In this document: in pieces, positions 20,371 through 30,640 of the stretch
Layout of the letters: the number at the start of each line of letters is the position of its first letter
Position numbering within the stretch: position 1 is the stretch's first letter
Assembly (NCBI GenBank): GCA_025055255.1
Contig: JANWYI010000003.1
Coordinates: forward strand, 59,995 to 123,994
Direction of reading: 5' to 3'
DNA length: 64,000 nt
DNA from: Anaerolineae bacterium
GTDB taxonomy: Bacteria; Chloroflexota; Anaerolineae; Aggregatilineales; UBA2796
Program-made: the position numbers and the translations under genes
The notes under the pieces: model-generated
Told to the model about the DNA's origin: nothing
The model's input: the letters and a program-made list of their open reading frames with translations, nothing else
The model's database searches: none

Positions 20371-21537
20371 ATGGCAACGCTGAAACAGGTTGCTGCGCTT
20401 GCTAATGTGCCATTGCTGACTGCCTATCACGCGCTGAGCGGCTCGGAATCTGTGCCGCAAGCACAGCGTGAGAGCGTTCGCAAGGCAGCTGAGCAGCTCG
20501 GCTACACACTCAACATCACCATCAAGGACGTAGCAGCGCTTGCTAATGTTTCGATTGCAACGGTCTCCTATGTACTGAACGATAGCGCACCTGTCAGCGC
20601 GGCGACGCGCAGCCGTGTGCTAGAGGCAGTGGCTGTGCTGAATTACCGTCCGAACATCAACGGGCGTATTTTGCAAGCCAACAAGACGCGGCTAGTTGGC
20701 TACGGCTGGCACAACATCAAGCGCGGACATGCAGCGCCTTTCCTAGACCGTTTCACTTACTGGATGGCGCAGGCAGTTGAGTCATACGGCTACCACGTGC
20801 TGACCTTCGCACACAGTGAAGAGTCGCCGACTGAGGCGTATCAAGAGCTGATCCAGACCAATCGTGTAGACGGCTTCATCCTAGCGCACACTAATCACAA
20901 CGATCCGCGCATTCGCTACCTGATAGATGCGCGCGTGCCGTTCGCCGCTTTCGGACGTGCTAACGATAGCTGGGACTTTCCGTATGTGGATGTAGATGGA
21001 CGGCGTGGCATTGCGCTAGTGACCGAACATCTGATCAGCTTGGGACACAAGCAGATTGCGCTGATTGGCTGGCCCGAAGGCTCATTGAGTGGCGACGCGC
21101 GCGTGCAAGGCTACTTCGATGCTTTAGCAGCTGCGGCTATCACGCCACACCCTGACTGGCTCAGGCGGACAGAGAACAGCGCCACAGCTGCAGCGGCTGT
21201 GGCAGCTGAGCTGCTTGATTTGCCTGCGTCACTGCGTCCAACAGCTATCGTTTGCGTCAGCGACCTGATGGCGATTGGTGTCATCAATTATCTCAATCGT
21301 TGTGGCGTACAAGTTGGCTATGACATTGCGGTTAGCGGCTTTGACGACGATCCGATGTGCGAACTAACGCATCCGCCGCTGACCACGCTCCGTCAGCCTG
21401 TAGAAGACCTTGCCACACAAGCGGTAGCCTTACTCATGGCAGAGCTGGAGCGTATGCCGTCGCCGCAGCGCCAAATTTTAGTGGCACCGCAGCTGATCGT
21501 GCGCGCCAGCACTGATCCTCAGCGTCAGTTCCCTTGA
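20371..21537 (+). CDS. LacI-family transcriptional regulator with two tandem N-terminal HTH domains
   Basis: MATLKQVAALANVPLLTAYHALSG... then ITIKDVAALANVSIATVSYVLNDSAPVSAATRSRVLEAVAVLNYRPN; periplasmic-binding-like effector domain follows. Confidence 0.93.
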   Translation: MATLKQVAALANVPLLTAYHALSGSESVPQAQRESVRKAAEQLGYTLNITIKDVAALANVSIATVSYVLNDSAPVSAATRSRVLEAVAVLNYRPNINGRILQANKTRLVGYGWHNIKRGHAAPFLDRFTYWMAQAVESYGYHVLTFAHSEESPTEAYQELIQTNRVDGFILAHTNHNDPRIRYLIDARVPFAAFGRANDSWDFPYVDVDGRRGIALVTEHLISLGHKQIALIGWPEGSLSGDARVQGYFDALAAAAITPHPDWLRRTENSATAAAAVAAELLDLPASLRPTAIVCVSDLMAIGVINYLNRCGVQVGYDIAVSGFDDDPMCELTHPPLTTLRQPVEDLATQAVALLMAELERMPSPQRQILVAPQLIVRASTDPQRQFP

Positions 21538-21576
21538 TCTTTCTCTCTGACACACGAAGAGGTTCGACTTTGACCT

Positions 21577-23745
21577 ATGATCTCTCCTGTTGATCAGCGC
21601 ACATGGCTAGTGAGCGAATCACCCTTTAATCCGTTCAAACTGCACCATACAGAGACTATTTTCACTGTTGGCAACGGCTTCATGGGCGTGCGCGGCACTT
21701 TTGAGGAAGGCTACAGCGGCGACCTCGCCACTACGCTCGTTCACGGCATTTTCAACCACGCCGAAGGCGACCTCGTGCCGGACATTGTGAATTTGCCTAA
21801 TCCATTGCCTGTGCAAGTCACGGTAGATGGTGAACTGTTTCACATGACAGCAGGTAGAGTGCTAGGCTTTCGGCGCACACTCGACCTGAAGCGCGCTCTG
21901 CTGACTCGTGAAGTCCTGTGGCGCACCTCACAAGGTGCTATTGTCAAGCTGACCTTTGAGCGCTTTGCCAGCTTGACTGAGGAGCATCTCCTAGTGCAGC
22001 GTGTGCGCGTGCGCGCCTTGCTTGGCTCACCACAGATTGAAATGCGCTCGTCTGTGGACGCCAAGGTGACTAATCTCGGCGTTCAGCATCTGACCGACCT
22101 ACACACGAGTATTCACGACTCCGAAATTTTGGTCACAGCGCGCACGAACCAGAGCAATTACGGCATTGCAGTCTGTGCTGCACATGACTTAAGCATCGCC
22201 TCGCCTGTCCAGAGTGACGCCGAGCGCGTGTTCTACACATTCACTTTGCCGCAAGAGAACGAAGTCAGCTTGACCAAGATCAGCGCGATCTACACGACGC
22301 GGCAAGGCGATCAGCCGTCACACATGGCACAAGAGACAGCGCGTGCCGCGCTCAAAAAAGGCTATGAGACGCTATTCGCAGCACACTGCGCCGCTTGGGA
22401 GCAGTATTGGCATACTTCTGATGTACTGATTGAAGGCGACGAACTGGCACAGCGCGCTATCCGCTTCACTACCTACCACGTCTTGATCGCAGCGCCGCGC
22501 CATGATGAGCGTGTCAGCATCGGCGCGAAGACGCTCTCTGGTCTCGGCTACAAGGGTCACGTTTTTTGGGACACAGAGCTGTTCATGTTGCCTATGCTGA
22601 CCGTGACTCAGCCGAAGCTGGCGCGCAACTTGCTGATGTACCGCTACCATAATTTGCAGGGCGCACGCAACAAAGCGCGTGCCAACGGCTACGAAGGCGC
22701 GATGTTCCCTTGGGAAAGCACGGACACAGGCGAGGAGACCACGCCGCAATGGTCGCATCCGCAGCCTGATGGCACGCGCATCCGCATCTGGACAGGTGAC
22801 AATGAACAGCACATCAGCACTGACATTGCCTACGCTGTCTTGCAGTATTGGCGCTGGACAGGCGATGATGAGTTCTTCGTGAGGTACGGCGCCGAGATCG
22901 TGCTGGACACAGCTGTGTTCTGGGGTAGCCGCGCTGAGTACAACGCTGAACAAGATCGCTATGAGCTGCGGATGCAAATTGGACCTGACGAATACCACGA
23001 GAACGTCAATAACAGCGCCTTTACGAACAGCATGGTGCGCTGGCATTTGCAGCAGGCGCTCGTTGTGCGCAACTGGCTGCTGACACACCACCGAGAGGCA
23101 GGTGAGGCGCTTTTGACACGACTGGGCATTACAGAGGCGCGCTGTGCTAAGTGGTCAGAGATTGCCCAGAAGATGTATGTGCCGCGCGATCCTGAGACGG
23201 GCGTGCTGGAGCAGTTTGACGGCTTTTTCAACCTAGAGCGGCTCGATCTGACACATTGGCAGCCGCGTGTCGCCAACATGGACTGGATTCTCGGTCATGA
23301 GCGAACGCAGCGCACAATGGTCATCAAGCAGGCAGATATTGTCATGCTCATGGCGCTGCTAGGCGACCAATTCGGCTCGACTGAGGAACAGCAGGCAAAC
23401 TGGGACTTTTACTATCCGCTTGTAGACCACGGTTCGTCGCTCAGTCCGTCTATCCATGCATGGGTCGCCGCACGGCTCGGCTTGCTTGAGGACGCTTACA
23501 AGCTGTTCATGTACGCTGCAAACATTGACCTTGAAGACCTGAAAGGCAACGTGCGTGACGGCATCCATGCCGCAGCCTGTGGCGGAGTGTGGCAAGCAGT
23601 CGCCTTCGGCTTCGTCGGCTTAGGTTTAGATGAGCGCGGCGAGCTACAGGTCAAGCCGAATTTGCCGCCACATTGGCGCAGTGTGACGCTGCGCGCCTAT
23701 CATCGCGGTCAAATACGGACGATCCGCCTGACGGCTGAAAACTAG
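21577..23745 (+). CDS. GH65 disaccharide phosphorylase (maltose/kojibiose/trehalose phosphorylase-like)
   Basis: [65 protein letters not shown]. Confidence 0.94.
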   Translation: MISPVDQRTWLVSESPFNPFKLHHTETIFTVGNGFMGVRGTFEEGYSGDLATTLVHGIFNHAEGDLVPDIVNLPNPLPVQVTVDGELFHMTAGRVLGFRRTLDLKRALLTREVLWRTSQGAIVKLTFERFASLTEEHLLVQRVRVRALLGSPQIEMRSSVDAKVTNLGVQHLTDLHTSIHDSEILVTARTNQSNYGIAVCAAHDLSIASPVQSDAERVFYTFTLPQENEVSLTKISAIYTTRQGDQPSHMAQETARAALKKGYETLFAAHCAAWEQYWHTSDVLIEGDELAQRAIRFTTYHVLIAAPRHDERVSIGAKTLSGLGYKGHVFWDTELFMLPMLTVTQPKLARNLLMYRYHNLQGARNKARANGYEGAMFPWESTDTGEETTPQWSHPQPDGTRIRIWTGDNEQHISTDIAYAVLQYWRWTGDDEFFVRYGAEIVLDTAVFWGSRAEYNAEQDRYELRMQIGPDEYHENVNNSAFTNSMVRWHLQQALVVRNWLLTHHREAGEALLTRLGITEARCAKWSEIAQKMYVPRDPETGVLEQFDGFFNLERLDLTHWQPRVANMDWILGHERTQRTMVIKQADIVMLMALLGDQFGSTEEQQANWDFYYPLVDHGSSLSPSIHAWVAARLGLLEDAYKLFMYAANIDLEDLKGNVRDGIHAAACGGVWQAVAFGFVGLGLDERGELQVKPNLPPHWRSVTLRAYHRGQIRTIRLTAEN

Positions 23746-23854
23746 GCGTCTGTCTGACGCTTTGCCGTGCTCTATTCTCAAAGCCTGCCAAACAACGTTA
23801 CTATACTATAGTGCTATAGCGTGTGAGAGGCATGGCTTGGGAATGGGTGTAGCA

Positions 23855-26284
23855 ATGTCAGATAGGCAACCGCTCACTTACCTGAAAAACGGGCAGATGC
23901 TCGGCAAGTATCGGATTGAAGGCTTGATCGGGCGCGGCAACATGGCAGAAGTCTATCGAGCCTTCAATCCTGATCTGGCTCAGTATGTGGCGATCAAAGT
24001 CATTCATCCATCGCGCCTTCAAGAGGCTGAGACGGTAGCGCGCTTTCGGCAAGAAGCGCGCGTTGTGGCAACGCTCAACCATCCTAACATCTTGCGCGTC
24101 TTCGACTTTGACGAGCAAGACGGCTTATCTTACATAGTGATGGAGCTAATTGAAGGCGAGACGCTCGCCAAGCGCCTTGCTGACTCGCCTAACGGTTTGC
24201 CATTGTCTGAAGTACGCCACTGGTTTAGCCAGCTGTGCGCTGCTTTGGACTACGCGCATGAGCATGGTGTGATTCACCGCGACGTCAAACCTTCCAACGT
24301 CATGGTCACGCATGGCGAGCGGCTAATTCTGACTGACTTTGGCTTGGCGCGCCTTGCCGACTCTGAAAAATTGACGGCGACGGGCTATACGATTGGCTCA
24401 CCAGCCTATATGTCACCAGAGCAGATTGAAGGTGCGGCGAACCTAACGCATCTGGCTGATATTTACGCGCTTGGCTGTGTCTTGTTTGAGCTGATCACAG
24501 GAAAAACACCTTTCAGCGGCAGCTCAGCCGCTAGCATCATCTTCAAGCATCTCAGCGAGCCGCCGCCAGCGCCGAGCGCGCTTGTGCAAGGCTTGCCTGC
24601 GGGCATAGATAACGTTGTACTGCTCGCTCTGAGCAAGGATCCTGCAGCGCGCTTTGCCACTGCCCGCGAAATGGCAGAAGCCTTTGAAGCAGCCCTAGAA
24701 GGGCGACTTGACCCGAAAATAACCTTGCAGTTGCCTCAGCCTCTTAGTTCAACCAGTGTCCAAGCACCTGCGCCTGCCTTGAACTCGTCAACAGTCCACA
24801 TACCAGTCACTGAGCGCCTGCCCAGCAACGTGCAACGCTTTTCTTTCTTTGCAGTTGCCATAATTGCTGTGCTTGGATTACTAGCAGGGCTTGGCTTGGT
24901 GGCTTTTCTGAGCCAGCCTGCTGAACCGACGCCGCCTGAAGGCATGGTCTATGTACGTGGCGGGACATTTCTGATGGGCTTAGCTACAGGCGACACACAC
25001 GAACGTCCGCCGCACAGCGTGACCGTGCTGCCTTTCTTCATAGATCGCACAGAGGTGACCAATCGTGCTTACTATGACTTCATTCGGCGCACAGGCTTTG
25101 AGGCGCCGGCAGCGTGGAGCAAGCCAAACGTTGATCCGCGCTGGGAAGTAGTGGCTACTGAAGGCTATGTCATTGGTGACGTGAACGAACGCTTCAGCTA
25201 TGACGGCAAAAAAGTTTTCCCTTTGGAGGAAGCGCGTGCTGAGGTTAACCTCGATCCAATTGCGAATACGGGCAGCGTAATTGTCACGTTGAAAGGCAGG
25301 CTGCAGAGCGAGGCTAATCGCGTCTTAGAAGGCGACATCCGAATTGTGCACGAAGTGTTCATCGGCACAGCGGCTTTCCACGAAGGCGGCGTGGGCGAGC
25401 ACGTCCACATGCACGGCGATAGCGGTCAGGAGTCGCCGATTTTTCCAGCAGTCGTCGGTGACGTCAACACTTGGGGCAGGTCAGACGTATATGTGAATGG
25501 CGAGCTCGTCTACAGTGGACTTGGCACGCACATGATGGTGATGCCTGCAGTACGTGATGAGCAACATCGCGTTTTACGCGCTAACGGCACGTGCTGCTAT
25601 TCGCCGCGCCGTCCAGCTGATGGACTGGTTGACGCCTCACGGCGCGAGCTGAGCCTAATCCTTGTGCGCGATAGCAGCAGTGAGTATGGCGGGAGCACTG
25701 CGCGTGGTGCGCAGCCTGAGTCGCCTGTCTGGATAGACCTGTACTTTCGTCAGGTGCAGTTTCTGCGCCGTCCGCCTACGCCTAGCATTCCACCCGGCGC
25801 CGATAATCAGCCTGTCACAGGTGTCTCATGGGCAGAGGCAGTCGCCTATTGCCGCTCTATCGGCAAACGTCTGCCTACAGAGGCAGAGTGGGAATTTGCA
25901 GCGCGCGGCACAGACGGCAGGCTCTATCCATGGGGCGACACAACCGAAGAAATCCCTGCTAACGTGAATTCTGGAGTGTTGCGAGACGTAGGCAGTTACC
26001 CTGAAGGCGCTAGTCCGTTCGGCGTGCTGGACATGGCAGGCAACGCTTGGGAATGGGTAGCTGATTGGTATGCCGCTGACTACTACTCGCGCAGCACGGG
26101 CGAGAATCCGAAAGGACCTTCAAGCGGCAAGCAGCGCGTCTTGCGCGGCGGCGGCGCCGAGCCGCGCGATCCACTCGGCTTCCTTGAATATCGCGCCACT
26201 CATCGCTTGCCCGCTGATCCAAACGCACGCGAGCGCTTCTTCGGCTTCCGTTGCGCGAAGGATGCTCGTGAGGTCGTCCGCTGA
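23855..26284 (+). CDS. Ser/Thr protein kinase fused through a TM segment to a SUMF1/formylglycine-generating-enzyme-like domain
   Basis: [37 protein letters not shown] near [64 protein letters not shown] and [34 protein letters not shown]. Confidence 0.93.
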   Translation: MSDRQPLTYLKNGQMLGKYRIEGLIGRGNMAEVYRAFNPDLAQYVAIKVIHPSRLQEAETVARFRQEARVVATLNHPNILRVFDFDEQDGLSYIVMELIEGETLAKRLADSPNGLPLSEVRHWFSQLCAALDYAHEHGVIHRDVKPSNVMVTHGERLILTDFGLARLADSEKLTATGYTIGSPAYMSPEQIEGAANLTHLADIYALGCVLFELITGKTPFSGSSAASIIFKHLSEPPPAPSALVQGLPAGIDNVVLLALSKDPAARFATAREMAEAFEAALEGRLDPKITLQLPQPLSSTSVQAPAPALNSSTVHIPVTERLPSNVQRFSFFAVAIIAVLGLLAGLGLVAFLSQPAEPTPPEGMVYVRGGTFLMGLATGDTHERPPHSVTVLPFFIDRTEVTNRAYYDFIRRTGFEAPAAWSKPNVDPRWEVVATEGYVIGDVNERFSYDGKKVFPLEEARAEVNLDPIANTGSVIVTLKGRLQSEANRVLEGDIRIVHEVFIGTAAFHEGGVGEHVHMHGDSGQESPIFPAVVGDVNTWGRSDVYVNGELVYSGLGTHMMVMPAVRDEQHRVLRANGTCCYSPRRPADGLVDASRRELSLILVRDSSSEYGGSTARGAQPESPVWIDLYFRQVQFLRRPPTPSIPPGADNQPVTGVSWAEAVAYCRSIGKRLPTEAEWEFAARGTDGRLYPWGDTTEEIPANVNSGVLRDVGSYPEGASPFGVLDMAGNAWEWVADWYAADYYSRSTGENPKGPSSGKQRVLRGGGAEPRDPLGFLEYRATHRLPADPNARERFFGFRCAKDAREVVR

Positions 26285-27804
26285 TGCGGCGCGCTTTGCA
26301 GCGAGCTGCCTATGGTACTGCTTTGCTCTGTCTAGCTGCTCTAGTCGCGCTCAGCGGCAACAGCTCAAAGCATCGCTCTGAGCCGAGCGCGCCGTTGCCA
26401 ACTTACGACGCAAGCGCTTTCCGCGATGCAGACTCAGCCGTAGCTGCCGCTTTTGCCATTCCTGATGACCTACGCCTGCTCGCGCCAACTGATCTGTGCG
26501 GCAACTTGCACGCGGCATGGAATCGTGACTGGCAACGCGTCATCGGCGCACTGACTCTGCTGCTTAACCAAGCGGCGCGCTGCGAAGGCGCTGAGTCGCC
26601 GCGCTTGCTGCTCTACCCTGCCTACTATAACTATGGCGTCGCGCTTGAGCGGCGCGGCGACTTGCCTGCTGCGCTGGAAGCCTATCGGCGCGCGCTGATC
26701 GTTCAGCCGCACGGCATAGAGGCAGCACAAGCATTGCGCCGACACAACGCGCCTGTGCCGCTGCAGGCTGAAACTTGCACGGCTGAGGAAATTGCCGCAG
26801 CGCAACTGCCTGAATATGTGCCGCAAGGCAAAGGTGACTTCGTGCGCCTTGAGTCAGGACGTTTTGTGGCTGATGGTGCGCCGTTTGTCGTGCGCGGCGT
26901 GAATTACTATCCTGCACGCGCGCCGTGGCGCCGCTTTTTGACCGAGTCTGACCTCAAAATTGTCGCCCGTGAGCTGGATTTGTTGGCTGCGGCAGGCGTG
27001 AACACGATTCGTATCTTCGCATGGCATGCTGCGCTCTTCCAGTGTATTGGCAACGGCATCGTACCACGTCCTGAAGGCTTTGCACGGCTTGACGGCACGA
27101 TACGCCTCGCCGCAGAGCGCAATATGCGCGTCCTGTTGACGCTAAACGACCTGCCTGACCTGCTCGTGCGTCCGCTTTACACAGACTCTGAGATCGCTGA
27201 TGCACAGAGTCTGTTCATTGTCACGCGCTACCGCACTGAGCCTGCCATTCTCGCCTTCGATCTGCGCAACGAAGGCGATATTGACTATGTGCGCGGCTAT
27301 GCGCGCGCCTCAGACGTCATCGCTTGGCTGAATCAGCTAGCGCCACGTATTCGCGCTGCTGCGCCGAATCACCTGATCACAGCTGGCTGGAACGAAGGCT
27401 CGCTGGCGACCGAACGCGCCGTAGATTTCCTCAGCTTTCATCATTGGCGCTCAGCCGAGAATCTCCGCGCGCGCATTCACGCGCTGCGTGCAGTCAGCCG
27501 CAAGCCAATCCTGCTGCAAGAGCTAGGCTATTCTGCGCGCGCCACTAATCCATCTGCTTTGGCAGAGCAAGCGCGCAAGCTCGAAGCTGCTCTTCAGGTT
27601 GCTGAAGATGCTGACCTGCTGGGCTGGCTGCTCTGGACAGCCTTCGACTTCCCTACTGACGCCACGTGCGTGCCACCTGCCTGCCCAAGCGCCGATAGCG
27701 CTGAGCATCACTTCGGTTTGTGGACGGCAAACTACGTGCCTAAGCCTGCTGTACAAGTCTTAGAGCGCTTGGCGCGCCGTCAGCCTAGCCCGAGCAAGCG
27801 CTGA
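26284..27804 (+). CDS. TPR-containing GH5-like (cellulase superfamily) secreted protein
   Basis: TGATG overlap with preceding gene; ESGRFVADGAPFVVRGVNYYPAR, FDLRNEGDIDY, PILLQELGYSAR. Confidence 0.82.
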   Translation: MRRALQRAAYGTALLCLAALVALSGNSSKHRSEPSAPLPTYDASAFRDADSAVAAAFAIPDDLRLLAPTDLCGNLHAAWNRDWQRVIGALTLLLNQAARCEGAESPRLLLYPAYYNYGVALERRGDLPAALEAYRRALIVQPHGIEAAQALRRHNAPVPLQAETCTAEEIAAAQLPEYVPQGKGDFVRLESGRFVADGAPFVVRGVNYYPARAPWRRFLTESDLKIVARELDLLAAAGVNTIRIFAWHAALFQCIGNGIVPRPEGFARLDGTIRLAAERNMRVLLTLNDLPDLLVRPLYTDSEIADAQSLFIVTRYRTEPAILAFDLRNEGDIDYVRGYARASDVIAWLNQLAPRIRAAAPNHLITAGWNEGSLATERAVDFLSFHHWRSAENLRARIHALRAVSRKPILLQELGYSARATNPSALAEQARKLEAALQVAEDADLLGWLLWTAFDFPTDATCVPPACPSADSAEHHFGLWTANYVPKPAVQVLERLARRQPSPSKR

Positions 27805-28199
27805 AGCAAACGCAGGACGCCGCCAGTCGGCGTCGGCGTCTCAGCGCTATTAGCAGGTCTACCCAGCAAAGTGAGCGCTTGACTCAACTCGCGCGCATCG
27901 AGCCAGACGCCGTTGCAAGTTAGACAGCGGTCAATTTTCAGGTGCGCGTAGTTCGGGAACTCAACTTGCTGTAATGGCGTGTGATCGCGCGGACACAGAC
28001 GGCTGCTCTCGCTTATCAGGCGCTCAATAGGCGTGCCTTCGCGCAAGATCGCGTCCACTTCCTCAGCAGGTCGCTTAGCGAGCAGCGCCAACTCGCCGCT
28101 ATCTAGCCAGTGACCGCCACTGCGCGGACAATGGTCAATGTGCACGCCCTCGATCATCATGCCGACCATCTCAACATCAGGATAAACAGGTGAACGCAT
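27780..28199 (-). CDS. Zf-TFIIB-type zinc-binding protein
   Basis: IDHCPRSGGHWLDSGELALLAK and LCPRDHTPLQQVEF...IDRCLTCNGVWLDARELSQ: two CxxCxG.W.D..EL motifs (the first CPRSGG variant). Confidence 0.82.
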   Translation of the reverse strand: MRSPVYPDVEMVGMMIEGVHIDHCPRSGGHWLDSGELALLAKRPAEEVDAILREGTPIERLISESSRLCPRDHTPLQQVEFPNYAHLKIDRCLTCNGVWLDARELSQALTLLGRPANSAETPTPTGGVLRLLQRLLGLG

Positions 28200-28376
28200 G
28201 TGCTCTCCCTTTCGTCCCTGCAAGCTAATTGTGACGATCTCTGCTTGTGTTAGGCAAGCGCACTTCCTTAACGATCTACACTGATTGTGAGAGAACTATT
28301 ATAAGTGCCACTTGCCTTGTCGCCCTAAACTGACTACTCTTCTTGGAGTCAGTTGAAATTTTGGAGAAAATGCACC

Positions 28377-28805
28377 ATGTCCACTATCACTTTAATTGAT
28401 AATCAATATGTCACGCTCTGGTTTCATGAGGACACAGGCATTGTACATCATGTCTATCGGCGCGGCATCGGCGGTGACTATCTGAAGCAGGCGCTCATGC
28501 GTGGCGCAGACTACTTGGTCGAACGCAAAGCCTTCAAGTGGCTCTCGGACAACCGCGATATTGACGGCGTGACTGATGAAGAGGCACAGTGGATTGATAC
28601 GGTCTGGCTGCCGCGCGCAATGGCTGCCGGCTGGAGATACTGGGCGCTCGTCGTGCCTGAGTCAGTCATGGGACGCATGAACATGATTCAGTTCATCGAA
28701 TCGTTCGCCAGTCGCGGCGTGATGGTGCGCGTTTTTACTGATCCTAACAAGGCAATGGAGTGGCTGATCAACGCTGACAAGCAGACGCAAACTCAGAGCG
28801 CTTAA
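28377..28805 (+). CDS. STAS/SpoIIAA-like protein
   Basis: MSTITLIDNQYVTLWFHEDTGIVHHVYRRGIGGDYLKQALMRGADYLVE...WALVVPESVMGRMNM. Confidence 0.6.
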   Translation: MSTITLIDNQYVTLWFHEDTGIVHHVYRRGIGGDYLKQALMRGADYLVERKAFKWLSDNRDIDGVTDEEAQWIDTVWLPRAMAAGWRYWALVVPESVMGRMNMIQFIESFASRGVMVRVFTDPNKAMEWLINADKQTQTQSA

Positions 28806-28807
28806 AC

Positions 28808-28837
28808 GTATTGCCCAGTGGACGAACTGGGCGATAC
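28808..28837. terminator. Bidirectional hairpin between convergent genes
   Basis: GTATTGCCCAGT / ACTGGGCGATAC with 6-nt loop, one G-U wobble. Confidence 0.6.
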
Positions 28838-28844
28838 CTTACGC

Positions 28845-30086
28845 TCAGCGACCGAAGGTGAACGGCGTCGCCGTGCCGATCAGGAAGAACAGCACAATCG
28901 TGGCATAGCCAAGCAGCTTACGCTTAGTGTCCAATGGCGTGATGTCATCGCCGGGCGGCGGATGACGCAAGCCTGTCAGGAAGGCGAGCAGCGCGAAGAA
29001 GAGCAGGCTTGGGAAGATCGTCAGCCCCAGAAAGATCATTCCAACAAAGGTGATGACGGCAATTGTCCAAGACGCCTCGCCAAAAAGCGTGTACATCACG
29101 TGACCGCCGTCTAGCTGACCGATAGGCAGTAAGTTCAACACGGTCAGCAACATGCCAAACCATGCTGCGAAGGCAATCGGTTGACGCGCCACGAAGACAG
29201 CGAGTGACGAGATGTTGCGTCCGCCATAGGTCTGCAGCAGGTCTGGACGCAAAACATCGCCCAAGCCTTGCAATAGAATTGGCATGCCGATGCGTTCGTT
29301 ACCGACGCCTTGTAAGAGCAGGATGTTCACGCCGCTTGGCGGCAAGAACAAGCCGATGATGTAAGCGATCAGCGCCACGACAAAGCCTGCTAACGGTCCG
29401 CTGATGCCGACATCAAAGAGCGCCTTGCGATTGTTGAGCGGACTCTTGATGAAGATTACAGCGCCTAGCGTGCCGAGCAGGAAAAAAGGAAAAGGGATGA
29501 AATACGGCAGCGTCACGTCCACTTTGTGACGGCGTGCCGCGAAATAGTGTCCCATCTCATGCACGCCTAAAATCAGCAAGAGCGTGAGCGCGAATGGAGC
29601 GCCTGCTTGGATGACGTTGCCGATGCTGCTCAAGTCGCCACGCTGCAATGCGCGCATGTTGAGCGTTGTGCCTTGAAACTGCGCGCCGCTGAGCGTCGCT
29701 GTGATGATGGTCAGCAGCAGGAGCAACACATGCAGCCAGCGCGGAGAGTTGATCTGGCGCGGCTGAATGACGCCTTCCACCAGAATCACCATGTCTATTT
29801 TGTCTTTGCGGCGCAGCAATGGCGTGTAGCCGAGTGCTTTGTAGCGCTTCAGCAAGATCGGATAAGTTGGCTCGGAATCAGCCAACAGTTTGCCTTGAAA
29901 GACAATTGCATGCGCCATGCTGCCGTTCGGCGTCGGATGCTCTTGATAGTCAACGCTGTAGATGAAAAAGACATCCTCAAGGGCAGCTATCAGGCGCTGG
30001 AGCGTGTCTTCAGCGGTCTGCACTGCTGAAAGTCTTGGGCGCGCAGCGAACAGGTCAGCCTCGCCCATCAGTTCGGGTAATGCCAT
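28845..30086 (-). CDS. Site-2-protease-type M50 family metallopeptidase
   Basis: LGVHEMGHYFAARRHKVDVTLPYFIPFPFF and LNLLPIGQLDGGHVMYTLFG: HExxH and LDG motifs. Confidence 0.93.
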   Translation of the reverse strand: MALPELMGEADLFAARPRLSAVQTAEDTLQRLIAALEDVFFIYSVDYQEHPTPNGSMAHAIVFQGKLLADSEPTYPILLKRYKALGYTPLLRRKDKIDMVILVEGVIQPRQINSPRWLHVLLLLLTIITATLSGAQFQGTTLNMRALQRGDLSSIGNVIQAGAPFALTLLLILGVHEMGHYFAARRHKVDVTLPYFIPFPFFLLGTLGAVIFIKSPLNNRKALFDVGISGPLAGFVVALIAYIIGLFLPPSGVNILLLQGVGNERIGMPILLQGLGDVLRPDLLQTYGGRNISSLAVFVARQPIAFAAWFGMLLTVLNLLPIGQLDGGHVMYTLFGEASWTIAVITFVGMIFLGLTIFPSLLFFALLAFLTGLRHPPPGDDITPLDTKRKLLGYATIVLFFLIGTATPFTFGR

Positions 30087-30167
30087 ATTAACTTCACACC
30101 ATTGCTACTAAACTTCGTCGCCTGAGCTGAGCAGTTTGCGGTTTGCCTTGTCCTGCGTCCTAACGCC

Positions 30168-30605
30168 TCACTGTGCGCCTTCTGACTGTTGACGCAGCGC
30201 CTCAAACTCGCGGCGCAGCGCCTCTGGTGCTGGCAATGGGCGCATCGTTGTGAAATCTACAAAGACGCCGTGCTGAACCGCTGTGGTCGTTACCTCACCA
30301 TTCCGCGTGAACTCAGCCGCGACTGTAAAGCGTGCGCGTCCTAGCTCAGCAAGCCACAAGTGCCCGATCACAGGATCAAACATGCGCAGCGGACGCTTAT
30401 ACTCAATATGTGTGGCGACCAGCACAGGTCCTTGATTGCGTTCAACCATTGGCTGCAGCGGCATGAAGCGCTCTAACCACATCAGACGCATATCTTCCAG
30501 CCAGCGCAAGTAGACAATGTTGCTGACAATGCCTGCGAAGTCAATGTCATAAGTGCGGATGACAATCGGCATGCTGATCTCAAAGGCGCGTGGCGCTGTG
30601 GACAT
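30168..30605 (-). CDS. Acyl-CoA thioesterase (4HBT hotdog family)
   Basis: IRTYDIDFAGIVSNIVYLRWLEDMRLMW: typical 4HBT N-terminus. Confidence 0.85.
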   Translation of the reverse strand: MSTAPRAFEISMPIVIRTYDIDFAGIVSNIVYLRWLEDMRLMWLERFMPLQPMVERNQGPVLVATHIEYKRPLRMFDPVIGHLWLAELGRARFTVAAEFTRNGEVTTTAVQHGVFVDFTTMRPLPAPEALRREFEALRQQSEGAQ

Positions 30606-30640
30606 GCGGATGACTTCTCCTGTTTTTCAAACGGTTGCGT

